Shown: positions 1-11,121 of the stretch, one piece after another
Layout of the letters: each line of letters starts with the position of its first letter
How positions within the stretch are numbered: position 1 is the stretch's first letter
NCBI GenBank assembly: GCA_018873245.2
Contig: JAEMBT020000006.1
Coordinates: forward strand, 999,804 to 1,063,803
Source of the DNA: Archegozetes longisetosus
Taxonomy: Eukaryota > Arthropoda > Arachnida > Sarcoptiformes > Trhypochthoniidae
Direction of reading: 5' to 3'
DNA length: 64,000 nucleotides
Made by a program: the position numbers and the translations under genes
Notes under the pieces: generated by a model
The model's input: only the letters and a program-made list of their open reading frames with translations
The model's database searches: none
What the model was told of the DNA's origin: nothing

Positions 1-552
1 ATTTTGATAGTAAGCTTAGTTCTAGCCAATCTTCGTCTTTGAAACTTTTTAGCATCAAGTACAATAGAATGATGTAAGCCAGTTACAGTTTATAGTTTTC
101 ATAAAATTTAATTTATCGGGGTATGAACCTTAATATCTTAATTCATTGAGTGATATAGAATATCAATTTCGTGAAAATTAAAATTTCATTTTAAAAATAC
201 GTTTAATAGTCTTTATTTCGAGAATATGATAGAAGGTATGTACCACTAATACTTTTAGAAAAATATAACTTTCGACTTATTACTCATCTGAAGTGTTTCT
301 TCAGATAGTTTATTTTATGAAAATGACATATTGATATCGCCTTCATTCAAAGCCCCCATAGTATAGGGCAAATGTACTGCCAGAAATTTTAGATCATAAT
401 TACAACTTGAATGCACGATTAAGTTGCTGAGCATATTTTTCAGTTTCTCTTACTGAATGAGTTATAAAAGAGAACAAATAGACAAGAAAAAAAAGAACGG
501 TCTAGAACGAATATCTAAAGTCATCTTTGTAAATCTTTTTATTCGCTTTTAG
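1..552. other. No gene recognised; probable intron or 5' flank of the acyltransferase gene
   Basis: AT-rich sequence without an exon I can support. The first recognisable acyltransferase exon (553) starts in mid-codon and mid-domain. The earlier exons must therefore lie here undetected or to the left of the window. A pyrimidine-rich stretch ending in AG at 551-552 is the acceptor for that exon. Confidence 0.4.
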
Positions 553-2569
553 CGCAATATCTTTGGCTTATAATATCTGTGGTTCCAAAAAGAAGATAAA
601 ATATAATCCATTAAATTACTTTGGGTATTTACTGAATCGATACCTGAGTTTCACAAGAAGAATAATAGGACCGATTTTATTGCTCTATTTATTACCATTG
701 ATTGGTGAGGGACCGATTTGGCACTATTTTGAACAACTACATGTCAAACCTTGCAAACAATATCTGACCCAAACCCTTCTCTACTATAGTAACTATATGG
801 ACGGGTTCGATAAAATTGTAAGTTTATTACAAAATTTCAAGACAAGATCATGCTTTACAATTGCAATTACCAGACATACGTATTAATTCTATTGAATAGA
901 ATAAAAAAGTCAAATTTTACATATTTTCAAGTACATTTTAATCACATTACAATGCTTATACTTCAAGATCTTTGGTTCAATTGAACTAAGGATTTAAAAA
1001 AAACAAAATATAAATACTTGAGTAGAGCTAAAAGGAAAAACGATCATTATGTGAGACGAAATGAGCGAAATGATATTTCTATTATTTTTTATCATGGCAT
1101 CAGAATTATGAAGCCTTCAATAAATATATGATAGACTCAATAACTCGTTTGATATTACTAGATCAATTAATGAACAATAGAGCGTTATCTATCATATATT
1201 TATTGAAAAGTTCATGATTTCTTATGATATGATAAAAAACAACAGAAGTATTATTTTACTCATTTCTTCTCATATAATGTTATCATATTCTTAATTGTGC
1301 GCAAACTGCGTTAATTCAATTGTTACCTATAGAATGCATATTCAAACTAATTCAGTAAACTAAATCACAGTCTATCTTCGTTATCAGTTAGTTTACTGAA
1401 AATGGCCGGTTAAAAGATGGAAGTAAAAGCTAGCCTAATACATTCAAAATAAGTATGCTTAAAAATCAAATCAAAAATTGGATGGAATCTGAAATTTCAT
1501 TTCAACTTTTATCATTCATGAACTGATATGTCAATATTAATAATTTATTTTTCAGTGCAATCTTCCAAGTGCTACATTCTCAGCACTATTTCAATTGGAA
1601 ATATTTGCTCCATTACTTCTGATAACATTGAACTTCGGGCTGGTTGGTTATGTATTTTTATCCGTCCTTGTCGTAATCGGCTGCTATTTAAGTATTGTTC
1701 AGAAGTTATTCTTTGGATTAGATATTGCTCCATTTGAAGCGTCAACAATGAATTCAGTACCAGAAATTAGACACTCGTTATTGCATTATTTAGGCTCTAC
1801 TGAACAAAATATATCAACATTTATTATCGGTTTAATATTTGGATATTTGATAAGGAAAAGACCAAATCTTAATACTGGTGGAAAATTAGGAAATTTCATT
1901 CTCTGGATTGCATTGCTATCACTTCCGCCGTTAGCGAGTTATTGGAGCGAAAGCTTTAAAGCAGTTGAAGGAGGATTTTCACAATCGAGTTTTATTATGT
2001 GGTTTCTCAGTGGGAGAGTTATGTGGTCTTTAGGTTATGGTTGGGTTGTTTTTGCTTGTTGTACCAAAAGAGGAGGTAATTCATTCGAGCATGCTTAGTC
2101 GTTTTCGAAATTTCTAAAATTTGAATTTCTGCAGGGTTTTTAAATCGCATTCTTTCCATGAATGCCTTACAACCTTTAACCCGACTGTCATTTGGCATAT
2201 ATTTGAATCATATCATTATTATAAGCTATAGATTGTTTAATAAAAAGGACACCTACACTTTAAGTCACTCTGAAATAGTGAGCACAAAAAATTATTACTT
2301 ATTCTTTTTTGAACATTTTTAACGTGGACAATTTTGTTTTATTTTATGCACAGTTTGAGAACGTGTTCGTCGACTACACAAAAGCAATTTTAATATCTTA
2401 CTTCTTGTATATTCTTATCGAAAGTCCTGTATACCATCTGATTAAAATAGTTACTGGAAATAAGAGCAAATCGGTGAGCAGGAATAATATCGTTGAAGAA
2501 ATCAATGGGACGTCAAGCAGAAAACTTTCTGAAAATATCGAAATTAAACTATTCCCACAAAAACCATGA
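553..2569 (+). CDS. nrf-6-like acyltransferase-3 membrane protein, last four exons
   Basis: Multi-pass membrane protein of the arthropod/nematode nrf-6 (nose resistant to fluoxetine) branch of the acyltransferase-3 family, thought to move acyl groups or lipids across membranes. Exons fit as 553-817, 1556-2075, 2135-2277 and 2354-2569. All three introns are GT-AG and the reading frame is kept at each junction. Family landmarks in order are a KIKYNPLNYFGYLLNRYLSF segment (NP..Y...RYL), a hydrophobic LLYLLPLIGEGPIWHYF, CNLPSATFSALFQLEIFAPL (the usual C..WYLA.D.QF..L.PLL position), and the C-terminal FLNRILSMNALQPLTRLSFG with Y.NH. The last exon carries the final helix and an ESPVYHLIK motif. Stop is 2567-2569, with AATAAA at 2649-2654. 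The N-terminal nrf-6 domain and first helices are not in the window. Acyl-donor and substrate are unknown for this family. The 76-bp last intron is needed to avoid a stop at 2320. Confidence 0.85.
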
Positions 2570-3475
2570 TTTCATGACATTAGGTACATAATTAGTTGAA
2601 TTTTTTACTTCTATGTTTAATTGACAAACGGTAATCAATTATAATAATTAATAAAGGATACATTAGTGTGGATATTATGTTTCCTCAATTCGATTTATAG
2701 CAGATTAATTTATAAAGCAAAGGTTCTAAATTTAATATTGGAGAAATCTATCTAATCAATTTATGACGCTAAAAGTAGATGAATGGTGAGATCTTGAGAA
2801 GATAATGATGAGCTCGATAAGAAGACTAAAAAGTTAGTTAGCGCAGCTGTTGCTAGCGATGGACTAGGAGATTTTAGGCTCCCAGATATGCTTTTAAAAT
2901 CTAAAATGTAAGCCTGTAATGGTAAATCTGGCAAAAAACTTTGTGGCCGTATATATTAGATGCATCATTTTATTGCTTATGGTTAGATATTGATCAAAGG
3001 TTTGAAATAAATTAACAGATGTTTTAATGTGGACACGCGTTTGCCTCAACAAATCAGAGCATTTAATTTTAAAATTTTAGCCTCCATACCAAAATCCTAG
3101 TTACGACACTGCTAGTTAGCAATATTTATTGAAAGTTCGGTGGATAAGGAAACTAGTTTGAAATGATTACAAAATCAAAAACAAAGAAGGCGGGTCAAAT
3201 ATGCTCTTATAGTTCTAATAAATTTATTTTTATAAAACTAGATGTTTCAATCTTGACACTAAATATGAGGATTGTTAAGCTATTTCAAATGATTTAATTC
3301 TCTTTCTGCACTCAAATTTCTAGAATTTTTCTGTTTCGTGCGAAATCTACATCACTTAGATTTTTATCGCTATTTTAATTTGAAGCAATTAAATAGAGAA
3401 TAATATTTTGGATTAACTTCAACATTTTGACTATAATGCATAAAAATTTTTAGTATTGACTTCATTAATTAAGAC
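2570..3475. other. Intergenic, nothing recognised
   Basis: AT-rich spacer between the acyltransferase gene and the hAT-type MITE. Apart from the AATAAA at 2649 I see no coding or repeat structure. Confidence 0.5.
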
Positions 3476-3998
3476 TAGGGTGACCACCTCTGGCTTGTCT
3501 CATGACGGGACAAAAATATCAAAGGGGGGACCCACACATTTTTATAAAGAAAAATGCCGCTTTTATTATTCATTACAAATATTCGGGTGTCAAACAATAC
3601 ATTCTAATATTAAAAAATTGAAAATTATTAGTCATAGTTTGTTTCAAACCTATATTCTTTGTTAGAAATGGCATCTTTCAAAAGTTATTCAAAAATAAAA
3701 AATATTGGTTTATATCGGATATAAGTCAAGGCAGAAAAGATTAATTCAATAACTTTTGGTTTTAAACCATAGGTGTTCAAAACATTAGAATGGGTTTGTT
3801 AATCCCTCATCATTTGCAAAATAGATTCAATATTTGAATTTTTAAGGAATATTTTTCTAAACACATTTTTCATAATGCAAGTTGCAAAACGGGACAACTA
3901 ATTGTCCCGTCGAGAGTTTTTGATCTAATGAGATTTCCGTCTTTTATCTTTAAAAAGACGAGACTGTCCCGTCAAAAACAGGACGGGTGGTCACCCTA
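3476..3998 (+). mobile_element. hAT-type MITE, family A copy 1
   Basis: A 523-bp non-coding element bounded by inverted TAGGGTGACCACC / GGTGGTCACCCTA ends and flanked by a perfect 8-bp duplication ATTAAGAC (3468-3475 and 3999-4006). The 8-bp target duplication and TAGGGTG termini are typical of hAT transposons. Family siblings are at 16657-17169 (same orientation) and 61945-62467 (inverted), with closely similar interiors. Near the right end are palindromes built on GGGACA/TGTCCC. It encodes nothing and must have been moved by a transposase from elsewhere. Confidence 0.9.
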
Positions 3999-4237
3999 AT
4001 TAAGACTTGAACAATTTTCGCAACAATTTGCTGATTTTTTTTATTACTAGAGGTATAGATTTTATTTTTAAGGTACAAATGTGATCCGACTCAGAAAAAA
4101 TTATACCTAATTTCATTCAAGATTATACTAAAAAATCTTTTTTCGTGTCTTTACATTAATTTGCATGTTCCTCTTAATCTTTTCTCAATCTACTGACTTA
4201 CGAAAGTGTCAAATTTTGAATTAAGATCCATCGTCTA

Positions 4238-4320
4238 CCTTAGAGGAGTGTACTTTACACCGCACCCTCAGGTTTATAGCGGGTGCTGGTTTGCAAATCC
4301 TTTTTTCACACCCGCATCAA
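4238..4320 (+). repeat. SINE-like short repeat, copy 1
   Basis: About 85 bp that resemble 53806-53886. Both contain GAGGAGTG, then a TTACAC block, then GGTTTnnnnAATCCTTTT and a CACACCC end. The GGTTTGCAAATCC block loosely resembles a pol III B box. With only two divergent copies, the SINE assignment is weak. A 74-codon reading frame at 4283-4507 overlaps it but shows no protein-like features. Confidence 0.3.
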
Positions 4321-5404
4321 AAACAACCTGCAATTGAAACTCAGATCAATGGTTAACGAGATAATTATTACTCCGAAAAGTATTGCATCAATACTAGAAA
4401 ATTCTAATATCATGAATGAATGTATGCTTGACTTCATTGATTATGAACAAATATGTAACATTGGTACAGTGTTGGAAATACGTATAAACTCACCTGAAAA
4501 ATTTTGATAATTCGAGAATAAATTCAGTAATTATAGTGAAATTTTGAATGCAATATTTTTGAATTCTGATTAAGTTTCATACTTAATTTCTTAAATATAT
4601 CTCAATCAATTCTCGAGGTATAGCTCAGTGTCCATTTATGAGGTGGAAATTCTCTCGTTTCTTGTTCTGTTGAACCAATCACGATTAAAAATTGATGACA
4701 AGATTTTCTGATGAATAGTTTGAAAATACTATATGGCGAACGAATAGGCTTCCGAAAGCTTATAACTCGATATACGAAATTTCAGGTTCCCGACTCCCGA
4801 CAGTAATAATTAGTAGCCATTTGTAAACCAACCGAACTAAAACTGTCTAAACCTTCTTGATCGGATTAAAGCTCAATATTTACGCTACACGCTTCAAATG
4901 ATTAATTTCTGAGTACGGGAACCACTCCGAAGCGTCTCGAACGACGAATATTCAAGATTTGGAACGATTAGAACTCGAGCCCTAGTTATCGATTTTGTTT
5001 GATTTGTAGTCAAAACTCATCCTCGAGAACTCAAAAATTAACCTTGAGTTTCTGATGAACCTCATTAAATTCCGTATTCGTTATTCTCGTCAAAGTGAAT
5101 TTCAATGAAACTTATAACTATTTAGTGTAATCCTTCTGTATTAGAAACCACTAAGACAATAACGACATCCACTTTGACGTAAATAGTAGATACAGAATTT
5201 GATAGGATTTCGGCTGTGCAGGCAATAGAAATCCATGCCTTTAAAAACCCCAAAAACTTTTAATGAGTTTTAAGTCAGCAAATGTCACGGTTAAATGTAA
5301 ATTTAGCTGCTAAGCTAAAATATATTTGTAGTAATAGCTTAAGAAGATCGCGCCTAATAAGTTGAACAATAAAGTTACCAAAAGATAGTTGATGTACTTC
5401 TTTA

Positions 5405-5499
5405 GACGAGTGAATAGAGTATAAACACAATTATTATCATCTACAGATATGGATCATTTGATGATAATAGTCATGTTTATATTCTAACTACTCATCTGA
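5405..5499. repeat. Short imperfect palindrome (about 95 bp)
   Basis: The arm at about 5408-5442 (GAGTGAATAGAGTATAAAC followed by TTATTATCATC) pairs with 5459-5493 (GATGATAATAG followed by GTTTATATTCTAACTACTC). The loop is about 16 bases. It may be a tiny MITE remnant or a transcribed hairpin. No gene is evident within 2 kb. Confidence 0.55.
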
Positions 5500-5561
5500 G
5501 TATCTTTACGCATAATTTCATACTTAATAATTTTATTAACAAATAAAAAAGAATGTCCATC

Positions 5562-6557
5562 TTGGCCCCCTAAGCCCCACTACGCCCCCTATATCATTTG
5601 ATAGATCTCATCGAGTACTACATGAATATACAACGTTTGACCTCAGTTTGTAGGTCCCCTTAGAAGATAAAGACTATTGAAAGTTCAAGAAGATTCTCAA
5701 AACTTTTCGCACCTTCAAACCGATATAACGTTTCATTCGTAAGCTCATAATGGATAGAATAAATATAACTTGGCATCAACTTGCTAGAACGTATCGCTTG
5801 GACGATAGAGGGCAGTCTATAGCTGATACTTTAACAGATATCTGAGATATGAGATTAATTTATCTTAAATCGCTCATCCTGAGTCGATATATTTAAGGTT
5901 TAATTTCAATATTTTGAAAGTGTGCTTGGATAAAAGAATTTTAATATTTTTTATAAGATTAAAATACTTATATATTCATTTATTCATATTTATATTGCAA
6001 TAGGGGAAGGGGCAGGACCAACACCCTTCTATGAGATTGGTTCAGTGACCCGGACTGGGTCTACCCAGCCAGGTGAGTCGTACCCTCATAAGAGGGTATG
6101 GCTGCCACTACCCTACCTAGTAGGAGAGTGGCACCACCTGGTTTGAATACCCCAATGCTGGAGTCCCGTTCCCAAGAGGGCCAAGGCTCTCTTCCAGGGC
6201 AAGGCAGGGTGGCCATTCGCCGAAAGGCCTAGTTATACTGTGAACAGGGCTGTCCTCTGGACAGTTGCTGACTTGCCTACATTTTAATAATTTAAATCGG
6301 TTATTTTACTTTTTCATATTCTTTTTTATTGTTTTATCAAATATATTAAGCTGTTTATTTTGCTACCAGCATCTTTAGTATATTTATTAATTGTTTTTAT
6401 ACTAATAACCGTAAAAATATACATTTTACACTTTAGTGTTTTTGCCATCTAGTGGTTAAAAACATGTACAAACTAGGATCAAATACTATATATCCTTTTA
6501 GTACTCAATGAGATCTATCAAATGATATAGGTGGTGCAATGGCGCATAGGGGGCCAA
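5562..6557. mobile_element. About 1-kb element with 58-bp terminal inverted repeats
   Basis: Left arm 5562-5619 starts TTGGCCCCCTA and ends GAGTACT. It is repeated inverted at 6500-6557, with the inner 35 bases (TATATCATTTGATAGATCTC core) nearly identical. No transposase is visible inside. I could not find a convincing target-site duplication, so the superfamily is open. The GC-rich termini resemble some hAT ends. The interior holds a GC-rich hairpin cluster described separately. Confidence 0.75.
6003..6285. other. GC-rich hairpin cluster inside the TIR element
   Basis: About 280 bp of far higher GC content than the surroundings, made of consecutive predicted stem-loops. Examples are TACCCTC-ATAA-GAGGGTA (near 6079-6098), TGCCACT...AGTGGCA enclosing CCTACCTAGTAGG (near 6101-6134), AAGAGGG...CTCTCTT (near 6174-6195) and CTGTCC-TCT-GGACAG (near 6249-6265). 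There is no open frame. TGGTTTGAATACC near 6139 is B-box-like. It could be a structured RNA segment captured by the transposon, a SINE body or simply transposon sequence. No known RNA family is recognised. Confidence 0.5.
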
Positions 6558-7464
6558 AATCCCTATGATTTGAGCGTTTTCTTTGCTAACTGCAATATTA
6601 ATGATTACGTGGGATTACCGCACAAACGACACTACCGCGCACATGAATTTCAGTGTGAAAGTAAATTTGATTTAATACGAGGCTTTTATCCTTTAAAAGA
6701 TAATTCACTATATATTTATGACATTACAGTTTCACATAATAACTTATTTCTCGCTTTAAATTTATAAAATAGTCAATTTAATTCAATGTTTATTCAGCCA
6801 TTCTAAAAACCGAATTTGATTGTTTTAACTAAATCGATCATCAATAAATTCAATACTTTTATCCGATAAAATAGGTTAAAACCGATAACCGGGAACCTTA
6901 ATTGTGGTATAATATATGCGATAATATCATACACATGTACTTCACGCGATGGTGACATTTGCACTGTATTGTTTGGGCTGAGATTTGTGCGTTTTAATGT
7001 CGTGTTAGGAATACTAGTAAAAAAATATTTTTAAATCTTATTGTTAGAATATGAAGCGATTCACGAAAAATCACTGTTTCATAATGAACTTGTAAATTAT
7101 TTTGAGTGAATATAACTTTATTTAACTAAATTTTATTAAATGAAATTATTGACTTTTGAAGTGGAAACTTTTGCTAAATTTTGGAACAGAAATATATTTT
7201 GAATACTTTTCAATTAATTCCAGGAATAATGTTATTTTAATTGAATTTTATTTTTCCGAAAATTTCTTCGAACTATAATTTCATTTATGCCTAATTTTTA
7301 TTTATGAAGTCTTTGTGTGAGTGTTTAGACATAGATCTAAAGGGTGACAGTAGTGCGAGACTATAGCAAGTAAGTTTTGCACTTTAGATCATGCTATTAG
7401 GATCTTGAATTTAGATATAGTCACCAGTCAACATTTGTTTACTTTCTCATAACAACCAGATAAA
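6558..7464. other. Intergenic with a short piece of 15-bp motif
   Basis: At about 6613-6652 there are two units of a CGACACTACCGCGCA-type motif that forms a full array at 32465-32612. The rest, including the putative promoter of the secreted-protein gene, shows nothing I can name. A 78-codon frame at 6531-6767 starts inside the transposon end and is not believed. Confidence 0.45.
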
Positions 7465-7908
7465 ATGATCTCTTTAGTATGGTTAATGTGCCCTATTTTG
7501 TGTACTCTTGTCGATTTGAAAAAATTGAAAATGAATTCTGTGTTTTTGAAAATTTTTTATGTTTTGCTCATAGCTTCATTCATGAATGATGTTTGTGCAA
7601 ATGAAGATTGGAATGACTTGTTCTGCAACGAGAACGCGTTATGTAGAATTTGCGAAAATAAAATATTATCGATAGACCACGTCAGCAAAGATTGTCTTTT
7701 ACCAAGCTTTCATCAAGATGTTAAGCAATATTGTTGTCAAACATGGTCTGTGTATGCATGTCGTGATTCCGCAGCAAAAATGGCTTGCAATGAATCAGAG
7801 TATCAGAAATATAAACAGCATTGGCAAAGAGTGGCTGCCCATCTCTACGCTGGCGCTCCATGTGGTAGTTACCCATTCGGATCGGATAAATGCAATTCTA
7901 ACAATTGA
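7465..7908 (+). CDS. Small secreted cysteine-rich protein
   Basis: Single-exon frame of 147 codons. The better start is probably the second methionine at 7531 (MNSVFLKIFYVLLIASFMND), because a clean signal peptide begins there and would be cleaved near VCA-N. The first ATG at 7465 adds a second hydrophobic stretch. The mature part is about 100 residues with ten cysteines (including a CC pair), in the pattern C-x5-C-x2-C ... C ... CC ... C ... C ... C ... C, suggesting five disulphides. An AATAAA follows at 8002. I do not recognise the family. A decayed duplicate lies 1.7 kb downstream (9165-9452), so this is the member of the pair still under constraint. It acts outside the cell; no function is assigned. 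Confidence 0.75.
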   Translation: MISLVWLMCPILCTLVDLKKLKMNSVFLKIFYVLLIASFMNDVCANEDWNDLFCNENALCRICENKILSIDHVSKDCLLPSFHQDVKQYCCQTWSVYACRDSAAKMACNESEYQKYKQHWQRVAAHLYAGAPCGSYPFGSDKCNSNN

Positions 7909-8316
7909 TCGAGAATTGATTATCTAAGATAGAGTATTACTGTAATAATCTTTTATTAGCGTCAATACCAACGAAAATTAGCTATTTTATGCTTCGGATT
8001 GAATAAATTTAAATGATTTCTAGAAAATGAATAGCTCACTTATTCGAACTCATCAACTTTTAACAATCTAATATTATATTTAACTTTATAAAGTTTGAAC
8101 TTTAGATAATATTGACACATAACAAACAAGTGAACATTTAATACGCAATGAATACAAAGCACCGACGTAACAGTTAAAATTTCATCTACTAACAATAAGT
8201 TGTACTGACCTTTTGCTAAAACACATGTACATTATATATAAGGGATCTCTATTCCAAGAGCTCCTCAGAAAGAGTTTTGGAATAAAGCTGTTATAACTTT
8301 TTCCTTTTCTTTTTAC

Positions 8317-8428
8317 CTTCTTCTTTGCCCACTCGGAACTTGACGGTTCGTCGCAAGGGTGATTGTCTGTCCAAGGATATTTTCCCGGTAAACCTCTGCG
8401 GCTCATAGGCGTGACTTTGAGTTCCCGT
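8317..8428 (-). CDS. Possible coding exon of an unknown gene
   Basis: An unusually GC-balanced island on the minus strand reads as a plausible peptide with segments RRGLPGKYPWTDNHPCDEP and SSSEWAKKK. It is bounded by a weak acceptor (TTATTATTATTGAG before 8428) and a donor (AAG then GTAAAAAG after 8317). The base composition, charge pattern and splice-like borders look like an internal exon of a secreted or peptide-precursor gene. I found no partner exons or signal peptide nearby and do not recognise the peptide. Confidence 0.3.
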
Positions 8429-9164
8429 CTCAATAATAATAAATTAATATAATTAAGATAGGAGTTTACTACTTGAACATGAAGCCTGTTAGTTTTAGTA
8501 CTTTTCAAGAATTAAAATAATAGATTCCAAACTTGAGTGAACTAAAATAATGGATCACTAGGCTTAAAGTAGTGATTTATCATATTTTCCCAACAATCAA
8601 CATTTGAAAAATCAAGTTTTCTTTTCCAAATTATCGTTGAAAGTTTTTTATTGCAGTATATATTGAGACATTAAGAGGGACCTGAATCTATTTCAGGAAT
8701 CACAACATAAGGAAAATTTAATTAATTTTTTAGATTACTTTTTCGTGAAGAGCAAAAACGCATTAATTAATTATAAGTTAGGTTGAGATTATTTGAATTA
8801 GATTATTAATTAACTGATATTGAAAATATTTGGAACAAATGAATTTAGGTTCAATTCTTTATTTCAGAATCTATTCTTCTTCGAACAACCATTTTAATGT
8901 ATATCTAACTAGATAAATTTCAAGAATTCCTAAACAATTGAAATTTCTGAAATTAAAGACAAATTTATCTTTCTCTAAAAGCTAAAGTGTTGCTTGAAAA
9001 TTGTTCATATTCAACAATACGCAATCATCTTAATAATTGGTTGTCACTGAACTGTCTTCAATCATTTACAATTCGCAAGCTAATTTAGCCATATAATTTA
9101 TATAGATTGTTTTATTGTACTGTGTTGTCTATCATTTCATTCAGTGATATTTATAGAAATGAAG

Positions 9165-9452
9165 AATAGAGTAACTTGTTCTATAATCAAAGTTTATTAT
9201 GTACGAATTGCAAGAATAATATCCTAAGGTTAGATATAAGTCACAAAAATCTTTTGTTGAGTTTCAGTAGAGTAAATACATTAGTTGTCAAACGCATTTC
9301 GGATATGCATGTCATGATTATGCAGCGAAAACAGCTTACATTTCATAAGAATATTAGAAATATGAACACTCGAATCAAATGACTAGACATATTTGTGCGG
9401 ACACTCAATTAAGAGTGTATCGTTCGGCTCAGATAAAGGCAAATAGTTAATT
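9165..9452 (+). pseudogene. Decayed duplicate of the secreted cysteine-rich protein gene
   Basis: Nucleotide and residue order track the gene at 7465-7908. LLCTNCKNNILRLD parallels ALCRICENKILSID, and the end CGTTCGGCTCAGATAAAGGC parallels CATTCGGATCGGATAAATGC. Several cysteines are lost (the CC pair among them), a stop interrupts the frame at 9380-9382, and the signal-peptide start is absent. It arose by tandem duplication in the same orientation and then decayed. Confidence 0.75.
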
Positions 9453-10282
9453 AAGCAAAAATAAAAGAATTTCTATATTATTTCGTTTTCAAAAAATTTA
9501 TCATAACTTTAAAAATAAGGCCATTTCTTTTAAAGATCTTTTTCTCGGAATTCCTAACCATTAAACGATAGCTTCATTTCATTATGAAATTTGATTTACC
9601 AAGTAGTCACTGATTTATTCACTAAACTATTAGAGATTATTCAAATCGAAATTTTCAAAAACACGTTGTTAATTGATTGTTATTTGTTCATTTTAAGTCT
9701 TAAAAATAATGCTTATGAATAAACGACTTGAAGGTCAATAAACGTCAACTGTGGAAAATCAATTTACTCACTCGAGAGCATTTTTGAAAAATTATGAAGT
9801 CTAGGAAAAATGATTTAAGGCAATTGAAAACTCAGAAGATTTCAGTTACAAATCTATGACAAAACTTGATTTTCGAAACGCTGATGTAAAGTCTACAGCT
9901 TTTTTCATTAAAATATATCGAAAAAGCTCGGAAGTGATGCGTAAGGAATAGCTTTTTAAGAGAAAGTCATGAAATTAATAGAAGCAATATTAGGCGATAA
10001 ATATGCTGTAATCTGTTCATAATTCATTGATTGAAAAGCTGAGAAACATTAAAATGACTGAAAACCAAAGTTGAAGTACTTTAGTAACAGCATTAAAATC
10101 TCACACGATAACAAATATGATTTATTTGACAAGCGTTTATCATAAAAGTTTTTAAACTATTATACTATAGACAAATAAATTAAACTTTATTGTTTGGTAA
10201 TACCTTAATTTTGATCTGGACGTATGATCTATACTTCCGAATTTAAGCGTATTTCAAGACAATAGTCTGTACGTTCGACTGC
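9453..10282. other. Intergenic, nothing recognised
   Basis: AT-rich spacer with no open frame or repeat that I can support. Confidence 0.4.
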
Positions 10283-10435
10283 TGTGTAGAGCTTGAACGT
10301 GTCAAAGGTTGCAAATTAGACAATTTTGGAACCACAATTGCTGCTGGAACTGCTTTTTCGATCTCTAATAGAGCTGTTCATTACAACCCAGGATACTTTG
10401 ACGATCCGAAAAAGTTCAGACGATTCGTTCCACGT
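10283..10435 (+). pseudogene. Cytochrome P450 exon fragment
   Basis: One frame on the plus strand reads ELERVKGCKLDNFGTTIAAG followed by TAFSISNRAVHYNPGYFDDP and KKFRRF. This is the stretch between the ExxR helix and the haem loop of clan-3 P450s: the R..C.L.....I..GT..... block, then the H.(D/N)P.Y..DP.KF signature. The conserved HYNPGYFDDPKKF is intact, but no other P450 exons, haem-binding FxxGxRxC or ExxR exon are visible. The frame runs directly into the foldback element at about 10436. It is either a pseudogene cut by that insertion or an isolated duplicated exon. Confidence 0.7.
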
Positions 10436-10992
10436 CAATTGAGCGCAAACATTTGAGCGCGGTACATTTGAGCGCAGTAAATTAAGCGCAGCGAGTATTG
10501 AGCGTATGACAATGGAGCGAACGACTATTAAGCGCTTGAAAATTGCGCGCAACGACAATTGAGCTTTAAAAGCGACTTATTCAAATTCTTATCAACTACT
10601 TTCGTAGCGTAGGGGTCATTGCATACGATTGAAAAGCGTATGCATACGAGTTCTAATCTAGTTATTGTCATTATTATTTATTTAATTATTTTTCGAAAAA
10701 TTCTAATTTTAATTCAATATAATTAAACTGAATTTAATCCATTCCAGTTGAGCAGGGTTTAATTAAATTAATTATGATTAAAAACTCATATTTTGATTCA
10801 TTTTTATTGGATTTGATGACATAATCAGAAAATACTTTCTCATAAAAAATTTAATTTAATAAAATTGTATTTAATTCTATATTTAATATTTGTCGCTCAA
10901 TTGTCGTGCGTTCAGTTGTGTTCGCGCTCAAATTGGCTACGCTTAATTCACGTACATTCAACAGTCTTTGCGCTCAATTCACGTGCTACGTC
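10436..10992. mobile_element. Foldback-like element with 15-bp iterated arms
   Basis: The left arm (10436-10563) holds about eight degenerate 15-bp units of the type TTGAGCGCAACGACA. The right arm (10893-10992) holds the same motif in reverse complement (GCGCTCAATTGTCGT and similar). The AT-rich centre has no coding capacity. Inverted arms made of short direct repeats are the hallmark of foldback elements, where the motif usually binds the transposase. It interrupts or abuts the P450 fragment. Related motif arrays occur at 32465-32612 and, in miniature, near 6613. Confidence 0.7.
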
Positions 10993-11121
10993 TGAGATTC
11001 AACATTGAGAGTAGATCTCGAATATTAAGTTCCGGGTCTGAATATATACTTTTCTTCGAACATTTGAAATTTCGGTTTAAATCATAAATTCGTAATTAAG
11101 ATACTGGTTTCGCCTTCATTT

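Noticed and set aside
5405-5499. microRNA precursor
   Set aside because: The palindrome is long enough, but there is no evidence of conservation or expression and MITE remnants are common here.
10316-10558. 80-codon minus-strand frame
   Set aside because: It is antisense to the P450 fragment and runs through the 15-bp repeat array; its Arg/Ser/Ile repeats simply mirror the array.
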